Origin: Kribbella pratensis
GTDB lineage: Bacteria; Actinomycetota; Actinomycetes; Propionibacteriales; Kribbellaceae
NCBI RefSeq assembly: GCF_004366075.1
Contig: NZ_SODU01000001.1
Location: forward strand, 2,439,134-2,503,133
Direction of reading: 5' to 3'
DNA: 64,000 nt
The notes beneath the pieces are model-generated. The model searched no databases. It was not told the origin of the DNA and saw only the letters and a program-made list of their open reading frames with translations. Positions 8,736 to 16,785 of the stretch are shown in pieces. The position numbers were made by a program, and so were the translations under genes. Each line of letters starts with the position of its first letter. The first letter of the stretch is position 1.

Positions 8736-9893
8736 ATGGGGTCCTCGGCGGTGGACGGTGGCGATCACTCGCGGTTGCGGCAGCTCAACGAGCGGGCGGT
8801 GCTGGCTTCGGTGCGGGCTGCCGGGGAGTTGCGGGTTGCACAGATCGTGGAGCAGAGCGGGCTCGGGCGGACGGCGGTCGAAGAGGTGCTGTCGAGCCTC
8901 GTGACGCGGCGCTGGCTGATCGAGGAGAGTCCGGCGATCCGCGGGCGCGGGCGGCCGGCGCGCAGCTACCGGTTTCGCGCAAAGGCGGGGTACGTCGCTG
9001 GGCTGGACATCGGCGCGTTCTCGGTGCGTGGAGTGCTCACCGACCTCGACGGGCGGATGCTCGCGAACGCGCGGCGCTCGGTGACTCCGGAGACACCACG
9101 AAAGCAGCGGCTGGCGACGGCCGACCGGGTGATCGCCGACTGCGCGCGGGAGGCCGGCGTGCCCGAGGCGCGCGTCTGGGCCGTCGGCGCGGGTACGACG
9201 GGGTTGGTTGATGCTGCGGGCACCGTCGTACGGGCCAATGCGATCCCGGACTGGGGCGGCACCGATCTGGCTGGGCATTTCAAGGCGCGACTTGTTGTCG
9301 TCGACAACGACAGTCAGCTCGCGGCTCTGGCCGAGCAGCGTCGCGGAGGCGCGGATCACTCGGCAGACATGGTGTTTCTGCACGCGGGACGGCGTACGGG
9401 GTTGGCCTTGGTGCTCGACGGGCAGTTGCGGCGGGGTGCGTTCGGCGCGGCGGCCGACATGTCCGCGCTCCGCGGTGTCGCCTGGGAGGCGGCACTCGAG
9501 TACCTGCACGACGTCGTACCGGTGGAGATTCCCACGGTGGACAAGGCCGAACGCGCCTTCGCGGCGGCGCGGGACGGGGACCGGGCGGCGCGAGCCGCCG
9601 TACGGAAGTACGCGCGCGCCATGGCAGTCGCCGCCGCGACGGCGATCGCGATCGTCGACCCGCGGCTGCTCGTCCTCGGCGGGGCGTTCTCCCAGGCTGC
9701 CGACGTACTGCTCGAACCGCTGGCGGCCGAGCTCGACCGCCTCTGCCCGCGCGTCCCGGAGTTGCACGCATCGTCCCTCGGCGCCCTGTGCGTCGCCCTC
9801 GGCGCGGCCAGCCTCGCGCAGGACGCGATCAACACGCGCCTGCTGAGCCCGAGCCGCGGCCCGCTCCCCCAGCTGTCGGCCCGGAGCCTCTGA
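8736..9893 (+). CDS. ROK-family transcriptional regulator
   Basis: 385 residues. Residues about 14-75 form a winged HTH (LRQLNERAVLASVRAAGEL, then LGRTAVEEVLSSLVTRRWL), followed by a ROK sugar-kinase-like fold (LDIGAFSVRGVLTDLDG near 92, DNDSQLAALAE near 190). NagC/Mlc/XylR-type members bind operator DNA and release it on binding a sugar or sugar phosphate. The CxCGxxGCxE zinc motif of most ROK proteins is absent. A 10-bp-arm inverted repeat lies just upstream. No sugar operon adjoins it; the next gene is a nucleotidase, so the regulated pathway is unclear. Confidence 0.85.
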   Translation: MGSSAVDGGDHSRLRQLNERAVLASVRAAGELRVAQIVEQSGLGRTAVEEVLSSLVTRRWLIEESPAIRGRGRPARSYRFRAKAGYVAGLDIGAFSVRGVLTDLDGRMLANARRSVTPETPRKQRLATADRVIADCAREAGVPEARVWAVGAGTTGLVDAAGTVVRANAIPDWGGTDLAGHFKARLVVVDNDSQLAALAEQRRGGADHSADMVFLHAGRRTGLALVLDGQLRRGAFGAAADMSALRGVAWEAALEYLHDVVPVEIPTVDKAERAFAAARDGDRAARAAVRKYARAMAVAAATAIAIVDPRLLVLGGAFSQAADVLLEPLAAELDRLCPRVPELHASSLGALCVALGAASLAQDAINTRLLSPSRGPLPQLSARSL

Positions 9894-9924
9894 CTTTCAG
9901 GTTGGCCGATTGTTCACCGGGCCG

Positions 9925-9954
9925 TTGACGCATGTCCCGTCCGGCAGCTAATAA
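9925..9954 (+). promoter_or_regulatory. Housekeeping-type promoter for the nucleotidase gene
   Basis: TTGACG (9925-9930), an 18-bp spacer and TAATAA (9949-9954) lie about 60 bp before the GTG start at 10016 in an AT-richer patch. The match is good for a vegetative actinobacterial promoter but unproven. Confidence 0.45.
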
Positions 9955-10015
9955 TGTCGGAAAGAGGCAATAATGCGCACTAACGCGCACCCCTTCGCCA
10001 GGAAGCAGGTTGCCC

Positions 10016-11824
10016 GTGAACAGTCGGATCCGCCGCCGGACGTTCCTGACCACCACCGGCGCGATCGCCACCGCGACCGCGGTCGGCGACGTCGCCTACG
10101 CCACTTCGCACGCGCTCGACAATGACTCATCCGGGGCCTCGGAGTACGTCGACGTACAGCTGCTGAACATCACCGACTTCCACGGATACCTGCAGCCGAC
10201 AACGCCCAGCCAGGGCAGCGTGATCACCGGCGCGGGCGGCGTCCAGGTGACCGTCGGCGGCGTCGGGTACCTGGCCACACACCTGAAGCGGCTGCGCGAG
10301 GGGCAGCGGAACTCGATCTTCTTCTCGTCCGGTGACAACTTCAACGGCTGGCCGTTCGAGGTCGACGCCCACGCCAACGAGCCGACCATCGAGGCGCTGA
10401 ACGCGCTCGGCCTGCAGTTCAGCACCGTCGGCAACCACGAGCTCGACCACTCGGTCGACTTCCTCGTCGACCACATGGAACGCGGCAAGCCCTACCCGGT
10501 GAGCGGACGCGACGACAACTTCGTCGACTCGACCGGGCAGCGCTTCCAGGGCGCGAACTTCCGCTTCTACACCGCGAACATCGTGCACGCGGACACCGGC
10601 CGGACGATCGTGCCGCCGTACAACATCGAATGGGTCGACGCCGGCCACGGGCGGAAGCTGCCGATCGCGTTCATCCACCTGACGCTGGTGGGTTCCGAGG
10701 TGGGATCCACGTCGTACCAGCCCGGACTGCGGTCGTTGTCCGACCTGGAGCAGGCGAACAAGCTGGCCGCGCAGCTCAAGAAGCGCGGCGTCAACGCGAT
10801 CGTCATCAACATCCACGACGGCGGCGTCGCCGGAAACGACTACAACGCGGGGACGAACCCGTCCGGGCCGGTGTTCCAGTTGGCCGCGAACGCCGCGCCG
10901 GACATCGCCGCGATCGTGACCGGACACTGGCACTGCCGGTTCAACATGATGGTTCCGGACCCGAACGGCGTACCGCGGCCGGTCGTGGAAGCCGGCAACC
11001 ACGGCTCGCTGATCAACGAGATCAACCTCAAGCTCGACCCGCGCACCGGCGAGGTCATCCGGGAGCTCACCCGGTCGACCAACCACGCCAACACCCGCGA
11101 CGTACCGCTCGACGAGGAGCTCCAGTACATCGCCGACTACTGGGCCGCGCAGGGCAAGAAGCGGTACGCCACGCCGCTCGCCCGGGTCACGGCCGACTTC
11201 ACCCGTACGCCGAACGCATCCGGCGAGAGCACGATGGGCAACCTGGCCGCGGACTTCGCCTACTGGGACGCGAACCAGCATCCCGACGGGCGCGCCGACC
11301 TGGCCCTGATCTCGGTCAAGCCGGTCTCCGGGTCGAACGCGGTGACCGGTGACCTGTTGTTTGCCAAGGGCAGCAATCCGTCAGATGTGGACGGCACCGT
11401 GCTGTTCGGCGAGGCCTGGGGCGCCTTCGGGTACGGCAACCCGATCCTGACGGTCACGCTGCCGGGCACCCAACTGCACGCTGCCTTCGAGGCGCAGTGG
11501 GTGCCGCAGCCAGGAGGCACCGAGAAGTTTGCTCCGTTCGCGGTGTCGCAGAACGTCAGCTACACCTACGACACGACCAAGCCGATCGGTCAGCGCGTCG
11601 ATCCCGCGTCCGTGCAGATCGACGGGAAGCCGCTGGACCTGAACCGGGACTACCGTGTCGCCGCGCTCGCCTACACCTTGATCGGCGGCGACGGTACGAC
11701 GGTCTTCGCCGGGTTCACCGATCCCGTCCGCAACGACCGCGACCACGAGGGGTTCATCGCCTACCTGCGCGCGCACCCGGTACTCACACCCGCACCGCTC
11801 GGTCGCGCGCGTCCGGTGAGTTAG
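10016..11824 (+). CDS. Tat-exported 5'-nucleotidase / cyclic-nucleotide phosphodiesterase-type metallophosphoesterase
   Basis: 602 residues from GTG at 10016; AGGAAG lies 10 bp before it, while the TTG at 10010 would be too close. The N-terminus has a twin-arginine signal (RIRRRTFLTTTGAI). Calcineurin-like metal motifs follow: NITDFHGYL, SGDNFNGW, TVGNHELDH and GHWHCRFN, binding a di-metal centre. A 5'-nucleotidase C-terminal substrate domain (GNLAADFAYWDAN onward, from about 400) completes the UshA-like layout. Folded export then phosphate or nucleoside scavenging outside the membrane is the likely role. Nucleotide versus cyclic nucleotide specificity cannot be told. Confidence 0.88.
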   Translation: MNSRIRRRTFLTTTGAIATATAVGDVAYATSHALDNDSSGASEYVDVQLLNITDFHGYLQPTTPSQGSVITGAGGVQVTVGGVGYLATHLKRLREGQRNSIFFSSGDNFNGWPFEVDAHANEPTIEALNALGLQFSTVGNHELDHSVDFLVDHMERGKPYPVSGRDDNFVDSTGQRFQGANFRFYTANIVHADTGRTIVPPYNIEWVDAGHGRKLPIAFIHLTLVGSEVGSTSYQPGLRSLSDLEQANKLAAQLKKRGVNAIVINIHDGGVAGNDYNAGTNPSGPVFQLAANAAPDIAAIVTGHWHCRFNMMVPDPNGVPRPVVEAGNHGSLINEINLKLDPRTGEVIRELTRSTNHANTRDVPLDEELQYIADYWAAQGKKRYATPLARVTADFTRTPNASGESTMGNLAADFAYWDANQHPDGRADLALISVKPVSGSNAVTGDLLFAKGSNPSDVDGTVLFGEAWGAFGYGNPILTVTLPGTQLHAAFEAQWVPQPGGTEKFAPFAVSQNVSYTYDTTKPIGQRVDPASVQIDGKPLDLNRDYRVAALAYTLIGGDGTTVFAGFTDPVRNDRDHEGFIAYLRAHPVLTPAPLGRARPVS

Positions 11825-11872
11825 GCTGCCGTTCGAGATGATCTGAAACCCGGATGATACGAGAGCGGAAGT

Positions 11873-12322
11873 ATGCCGAAGCGCACAGCCGTGATCAGGA
11901 CCGCGCTGCGTGACCTGCGCATCCAGCTCGCGCTGCTGAACCACCAGGTCGGCTCGCAGTTGTCCCTCAAGGACGCCGAGCTGGACTGCCTGGATGTGCT
12001 CGCCAGGGACGGGGCGCTCACACCGAGCGCCCTGGCCCGGCGGGCCGGCATCCATCCGGCCACGATGACCGGGATCCTCGACCGGCTCGAGCGCGGCGGC
12101 TGGATCGTCCGTGACCGCGACCAGGCCGACCGCCGGCGGGTGACCGTCAGCGTCGTCAAGGAGCGGACGGCGGCGGTCTACCACGCGTACCGCGGGATGA
12201 ACGGCGCGGTCGACAAGATCTGCGCCGACTACTCCGACGACGAGCTGGACCTGATCGCCGGCTTCCTGCACCGCTGCGCCGAGGCCGGCCACACCTCCAC
12301 CGAAAAACTCGCCGCGAACTGA
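11873..12322 (+). CDS. MarR-family transcriptional regulator
   Basis: 149 residues with the MarR winged helix: LDVLARDGALTPSALARRAG, recognition region HPATMTGILDRLERGGWI and wing RDRDQADRRRVTVSVV. These act as dimeric repressors responding to small molecules. The gene stands alone, 48 bp after the nucleotidase gene, and no divergent target is present, so its regulon may be elsewhere. The 80 bp after it continue with coding-like composition but contain no supportable gene. Confidence 0.85.
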   Translation: MPKRTAVIRTALRDLRIQLALLNHQVGSQLSLKDAELDCLDVLARDGALTPSALARRAGIHPATMTGILDRLERGGWIVRDRDQADRRRVTVSVVKERTAAVYHAYRGMNGAVDKICADYSDDELDLIAGFLHRCAEAGHTSTEKLAAN

Positions 12323-12403
12323 GGCATCCCGGCCGGCACCTTCAACCCCGACCTGGCCATGCACCTGGTCAGCGGCAACCAGCGCATCAGACCACCCAGC
12401 GCG

Positions 12404-12952
12404 TCAGGCCTCCAGCGCCGCGGGCAGGCGTCTGGCCAGTACGGCGGCGACTTCGTGGCGGTACACCGGGCGGGCCACGTCGCAGGTGTGCGTGAGCTGA
12501 CCGGTGCGGAGCATCCGCTGGACCTCGTCGACATCCGCCTCGAGCGCGGTCGCGGCGGACCACACGGTCAACCATCCCTCGCGCAGGCGGGCGAGGACGT
12601 CCACGTCGTCGCGCCGCAGCGGCAGCTCTTTGCCGTGCGCCGTCAGCAGTCCGGCCGCGATCAGCCGCCGTACGCCGGTCTGGCCGAGGCCCAGTACGGC
12701 GCCGGCCTCCGCGACCGACATCCAGTCGTCGAGGCCCGACCGTACGACGTCCGACAGCAGCAGGCGGCGGTGCGCACGGGATCGCGCCGGCAGGTGCCCC
12801 GCCCGGATCAGCCCGGCGACGCGCTGTGGCGGAACTTCCAGCAGGAGCGCGGCCTGTGCGGTGGTGACCAGTGGATCTTCGACCATCAACGGCTCGCCGA
12901 GCAGATCGGTCAGCCGGGTCCGGAACTCCTTGACCAGTTCCTTCTCACCCAT
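12404..12952 (-). CDS. DNA-binding protein with three tandem excisionase-like HTH repeats
   Basis: 182 residues. The ATG at 12952 is set by GGGAGGA six bp upstream; the longer frame from 13126 has no such site. After a short helical N-terminus three units of about 48 residues follow each other, each with the same plan: LVTTAQAALLLEVPPQRV, WMSVAEAGAVLGLGQTGV and WLTVWSAATALEADVDEV, then a basic Arg or Leu-rich wing. This resembles the MerR/excisionase HTH_17 fold repeated three times. Such a protein could read an extended DNA site as a monomer. It diverges from the MFS pair and may regulate it; that is inference. Confidence 0.7.
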   Translation of the reverse strand: MGEKELVKEFRTRLTDLLGEPLMVEDPLVTTAQAALLLEVPPQRVAGLIRAGHLPARSRAHRRLLLSDVVRSGLDDWMSVAEAGAVLGLGQTGVRRLIAAGLLTAHGKELPLRRDDVDVLARLREGWLTVWSAATALEADVDEVQRMLRTGQLTHTCDVARPVYRHEVAAVLARRLPAALEA

Positions 12953-13113
12953 AGCAGTCCTCCCCAGCTCCGCGGTGTCTTTGGGAGCGAACGACACGGG
13001 TCCGGGGCCAGAGGCTCTGTTGCATTGTGACACGCACAGCGATGAATTGATGCACGTCGGGCGACTATGGAAATCACTCTCCGTAAATGTGATCGGAGTT
13101 GCACCTGAAATCG

Positions 13114-13132
13114 TCACTTCTGGCACAAGTGA
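13114..13132. promoter_or_regulatory. Inverted repeat upstream of the MFS pair
   Basis: TCACTT and AAGTGA flank CTGGCAC (19 bp in all), 48 bp before the GTG of the first MFS gene, inside an unusually AT-rich patch (about 13060-13140) of the 227-bp divergent region. Placed as an operator overlapping a promoter; the binding protein is unknown. I see no other gene in this gap. Confidence 0.4.
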
Positions 13133-13179
13133 TCAATTTGCCCTTGCCGCGAGGCCTCCGCTCGCGGTGAGATAGCTGT

Positions 13180-14406
13180 GTGACGGAAACGCGACCCGCC
13201 GATGCGGCGGAGGGGCAGGGCGTCTCGGGCTTCTCGTACCGCCCGTTCATCTGGCTTGCGGTCGCCACGTTCTCGATGGGTATCGACGGGTACGTGCTGG
13301 CCGGCCTGCTGCCGCAGATCGCCGGCGACCTCGAGGTCACCCCGGCGGCCGCCGGTCAGCTGATGTCGGTGTTCGCGTTCACCGCCGCGCTGGCCGGTCC
13401 CGTACTCGGCACGCTCACGTCACGGTGGGAACGCCGTACGACGATCGTCTTGTCACTGGGTGTGTTCGTGCTCGGCAACGTGGTCGTCGCGATCGCTACC
13501 AACTACCCGGTCGCGCTCAGCGGCCGCGTCATCGCGGCGCTCGGCGGCAGTCTGCTGAACGCCGCCGTCACCGGGTACGTGATCGCACTGACTCCGTCCG
13601 AGCACCACGGCAAGGCGTTGTCGTTCGTGCTCGGCGGCTGGATGACCGCGACCGCGCTCGGCGTACCTGTCGGCCTGGTGCTCGGGCAGTCTTCGTGGCG
13701 GTTCCCGATGATCCTGGTCGCGGTGGTCGGCGCGATCGCACTGGTCGGCATCCTGCTCCGGCTTCCGCAGCTGCATCTGCCCGGCGGCACCCTCGTCGAC
13801 CGCCTCCGCCCGCTCGGCCAGCCACGGCTGGTCGCGGGGCTGCTCGTCACCACGGGCATCCTGTGCAGCAGCTACGCCTGTTTCACGTACGCGACGCTGA
13901 TCCTCGGACCGCACTTCCACGCCGAGTGGGCGATGATCCTGATCATGTTCGGGTACGGCGTCTCGAGCATGGCCGGCAATGCGGTGACGGGCCGCCTGGT
14001 CGACAGGTTCACCGCGCTCCGGGTGCTGACCGTCGTACTGGTCGGGCTGCTGCTGAACGCGGTCCTCGGCATGATCGCGCTGATGTTCGCCCCGGCCGTG
14101 GTGGCCGCCGTCTGGGGCCTGGTCTGGTTCTTCTCGGCCGGCGTCGGCAACGGCGGCGGAGCTGTTCCGCAGCAGGCGCGACTGGCGTCGATGGCACCGG
14201 ACTCCGCGGCGATCGTGATGGCACTGAACGGCAGCGCGATCTCGCTGGGGTCGGCCCTCGGCAGTGGCCTGGGCGGTGTCGCACTGACCGCGGGCGCCGC
14301 ACCGAACGGGTTGCTCGGCGTCTCGGCCGTCATCCTGACGATCACCGTCGGGCTGCACCTCCTCGTGGCGCGCTCCTCCGCCGCCGCAAAAGCCGCCGCC
14401 AAGTGA
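13180..14406 (+). CDS. MFS transporter (DHA1-like), first of a tandem pair
   Basis: 408 residues from GTG at 13180 with about 12 hydrophobic segments. The first helix carries FSMGIDGYVLAGLLPQIA and is followed by LGTLTSRWERR, the loop 2-3 signature of the major facilitator superfamily, of the AraJ/drug:proton antiporter type. Its stop codon overlaps the next gene (GTGA), and that gene encodes a close paralog, so the two proteins are made together. The substrate is unknown; drug, arabinose-like sugar or metabolite export are all possible. Confidence 0.85.
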   Translation: MTETRPADAAEGQGVSGFSYRPFIWLAVATFSMGIDGYVLAGLLPQIAGDLEVTPAAAGQLMSVFAFTAALAGPVLGTLTSRWERRTTIVLSLGVFVLGNVVVAIATNYPVALSGRVIAALGGSLLNAAVTGYVIALTPSEHHGKALSFVLGGWMTATALGVPVGLVLGQSSWRFPMILVAVVGAIALVGILLRLPQLHLPGGTLVDRLRPLGQPRLVAGLLVTTGILCSSYACFTYATLILGPHFHAEWAMILIMFGYGVSSMAGNAVTGRLVDRFTALRVLTVVLVGLLLNAVLGMIALMFAPAVVAAVWGLVWFFSAGVGNGGGAVPQQARLASMAPDSAAIVMALNGSAISLGSALGSGLGGVALTAGAAPNGLLGVSAVILTITVGLHLLVARSSAAAKAAAK

Positions 14407-15593
14407 CGGACACCTGCGCCGCTGACACGGTTGAGGAGCAGGAGTTCTCGTACCGGCCGCTGGTCTGGCTGGCCGTGGCAACGTTCTCGATGGGAATCGA
14501 CGGGTACGTCCTGACCGGGCTGCTGCCCACCATCGCCGCGGACCTGCACGTCAGCGTGGCGGCCGCGGGCCAGTTGATGTCCGCGTTCGCGCTGACCGCG
14601 GCCTTCGCCGGGCCGGTCCTCGGAACGGTGACCTCTCGGTGGGAGCGCCGTACGACGATCGCCACGGCGCTGGCGGTCTTCGTGCTCGGCAACCTGGTCG
14701 TCGGCCTCGCGACGACGTACCCGATCGCGTTCGCCGGGCGGGTGCTGGCGGCGCTCGGCGCCTGCCTGCTGAACGCGGCCGTCAGCGGTTACGTGATCGC
14801 TGTGACGCCGGTCCGGCACCGCGGGAAGGCGTTGTCGTTCGTGCTCGGCGGGTTGCTGACCGCGACGGCCCTCGGCGTACCGGTCGGCCTCGTGATCGGG
14901 CAGTCGAGCTGGCGCTACCCGATGATCCTGGTCGCCGTGATGGGAACGATCGCCCTGACCGGGATCCTGCGTGGCCTCCCTCGTCGGCAGCTTCCGGCCG
15001 GTCGGCTCACCGATCAGCTTCGCCCACTCGGCCAACCCCGGCTACTCGGCTCCCTGCTCGTCACGAGCGGCATCCTTGCCGGCAGCTTCACCTGCTTCAC
15101 CTACGCCGTCCTGATCCTCGGCCCGTCCTTCCGGGCCGGTTGGATGATCATCGCGATCATGTTCGGGTACGGCGTCGCCAGTGCGCTGGGCAACGCGATC
15201 ACGGGCCGGCTGGCGGACCGCTTCCCGGCACCGCGCGTACTCACCGTCGTCCTGATCGTCCTGCTGCTGAACTCGGTTCTCGGCCTGGCCGGCCTGCTGC
15301 TCACCTCGGCCACCGCGCTCGCGGTGGTCGGCGTGAGCTGGTTCTTCTTCCAGGGCGCCGGCAACGGCGGCGCGGCCGTACCGCAGCAGGTTCGGCTCGG
15401 CGGCATCGCCCCGGAGTCCGCCGCGATCGTGATGGCCCTCAACGGCAGCGCGATCTCGCTCGGTTCCGCGTTCGGCAGCGCCCTCGGCGGCATCGCCCTG
15501 ACCGCCGGGACCGCGCCGTCCGGCCTCCTCGGCCTCGCCGCCGTCGTCCTCGCGGCCACACTGGTCCTGCATCTGATCGTTTCCAGACCCTAG
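14403..15593 (+). CDS. MFS transporter (DHA1-like), second of a tandem pair
   Basis: 396 residues starting at the GTG that overlaps the previous stop codon by 4 bp, so translation is coupled. It aligns end to end with the preceding transporter: both have SFVLGG, TATALGVPVGLV, LRPLGQPRL, TCFTY/ACFTY, and a C-terminal IVMALNGSAISLGSA. The pair is therefore a local duplication that has diverged. About 12 membrane segments. Whether the two proteins work singly or as a paired unit is open. Confidence 0.85.
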   Translation: MTDTCAADTVEEQEFSYRPLVWLAVATFSMGIDGYVLTGLLPTIAADLHVSVAAAGQLMSAFALTAAFAGPVLGTVTSRWERRTTIATALAVFVLGNLVVGLATTYPIAFAGRVLAALGACLLNAAVSGYVIAVTPVRHRGKALSFVLGGLLTATALGVPVGLVIGQSSWRYPMILVAVMGTIALTGILRGLPRRQLPAGRLTDQLRPLGQPRLLGSLLVTSGILAGSFTCFTYAVLILGPSFRAGWMIIAIMFGYGVASALGNAITGRLADRFPAPRVLTVVLIVLLLNSVLGLAGLLLTSATALAVVGVSWFFFQGAGNGGAAVPQQVRLGGIAPESAAIVMALNGSAISLGSAFGSALGGIALTAGTAPSGLLGLAAVVLAATLVLHLIVSRP

Positions 15594-15602
15594 TATTCGG
15601 TC

Positions 15603-16601
15603 ATGGCCGAAAAGCTGCGGGTGGTGCTGGCGGCGACGCCGGCGTACCGGGAGATGGTGTTCGCGCCGGAGAGTACGGCGCGGCTGGATGCGCTCGGGGA
15701 GCTCGTCGTACTGGATGATCCCGGCGATGCTCAGGCGTTGACGGCGGCGTTGCCCGGGACCGACGTACTGATCACATCGTGGGGAGCGACGCCGCTGACC
15801 GCGGCGGTGCTGGATCACGCGGACCGGTTGCGGTTGATCGCGCACAGTGCGTCGTCGGTGAAGCACTTCGTCACCGAGGAGGTGTTCCGGCGCGGCTTGC
15901 GGATCACGCAGGCGGGGCAGGCGATGGCGGAGCCGGTGGCCGAGGTGTCGCTCGCGTTCACGTTGAGCCTGCTGCATCGCATTCATCGTTTCGATCACGC
16001 GATGCGCGATGGAGCGTGGCGGGACGACGTACCAGCGCAGCATGGGCTGACGGCATCGCGGATCGGTGTCGTGGGCGCATCGCGGACCGGCGTCGAATAC
16101 ATCCGGATGCTCGTCGCGCTTCGGGCCGCGGAAGTTGTCGTCTACGACCCGTACCTCACGGACGAGCGTGCGATCGAACTCGGCGTACGTCGTACCTCGC
16201 TCGACGACCTGCTCCGCACCAGCCGGGTCGTCGCCCTGCACGCGCCGACGCTTCCCGAGACGCACCACCTGATCGGCGCTCGCGAACTCGCGCTGATGCC
16301 CGCCGGCGCGTCCCTCGTCAACACTGCCCGCTCGTGGCTCGTGGACTCCGCGGCATTACTGAAGGAACTCCGCAGCGGCCGGATCGACGCCGCCCTGGAC
16401 GTCTTCGACGAGGAGCCGCTCCCACCCGACGACCCGTTCCGCGCACTCCCGAACGTTCTCCTGACACCCCACCAGGCCGCCGCCACCGTCGAGTGCTACT
16501 TCGGGATGGGCCAGATCACGGTCAACGAAATCGAACGCCACGCCGCCGGCCGCCCCCTCCAGTACGAACTGACGGAGACAGCCCTACGCCAGATGGCCTA
16601 G
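15603..16601 (+). CDS. D-isomer-specific 2-hydroxyacid dehydrogenase
   Basis: 332 residues. The Rossmann NAD(P) site is RIGVVGASRTGVEYIRM, and the dimer or substrate part has ARSWLVDSAALL, DVFDEEPLPPDDPF and LTPHQAA. The Arg, Glu and His of those three segments correspond to the catalytic triad of phosphoglycerate/glycerate dehydrogenase relatives. The Gly-rich loop has Ala-Ser in place of the usual Gly-Xaa. It reduces 2-ketoacids or oxidises D-2-hydroxyacids in the cytoplasm. It starts 9 bp after the MFS pair, so it may share their transcript and act on the transported compound. Confidence 0.85.
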   Translation: MAEKLRVVLAATPAYREMVFAPESTARLDALGELVVLDDPGDAQALTAALPGTDVLITSWGATPLTAAVLDHADRLRLIAHSASSVKHFVTEEVFRRGLRITQAGQAMAEPVAEVSLAFTLSLLHRIHRFDHAMRDGAWRDDVPAQHGLTASRIGVVGASRTGVEYIRMLVALRAAEVVVYDPYLTDERAIELGVRRTSLDDLLRTSRVVALHAPTLPETHHLIGARELALMPAGASLVNTARSWLVDSAALLKELRSGRIDAALDVFDEEPLPPDDPFRALPNVLLTPHQAAATVECYFGMGQITVNEIERHAAGRPLQYELTETALRQMA

Positions 16602-16751
16602 CACAACGGCTCGCTCGTGTGCATAAGAACAGGAGGTACTAGGTCCGCCCCTAGTGCACCTGACCGTGGCCGGGTCCGAGCGTACAGCGTCTCACCGGTG
16701 CACTACCTGTCCTTCTGCACACCCGGACGCCCAACGGTCGTGCACGTCGAA

Positions 16752-16778
16752 CCATCCGGAGCCTCGTCGGCGCCGAAC
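16752..16778 (+). promoter_or_regulatory. SigK-type promoter, CCATCC-N15-CCGAAC
   Basis: CCATCC (16752-16757) and CCGAAC (16773-16778) are 15 bp apart and end 7 bp before the ATG at 16786, so the message is probably leaderless. The same arrangement, with the same spacing, precedes the fasciclin gene (18305-18331). It resembles the CCATCC/CCGAAT elements I recall for mycobacterial SigK promoters, and a sigK-rskA pair lies downstream. Confidence 0.6.
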
Positions 16779-16785
16779 CCCTGGC

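Noticed and set aside
16654..16785. GTG at 16654 as start of the molybdoenzyme
   Set aside because: It adds 44 non-hydrophobic residues and lies upstream of the SigK-type promoter; ATG 16786 begins the first membrane helix.
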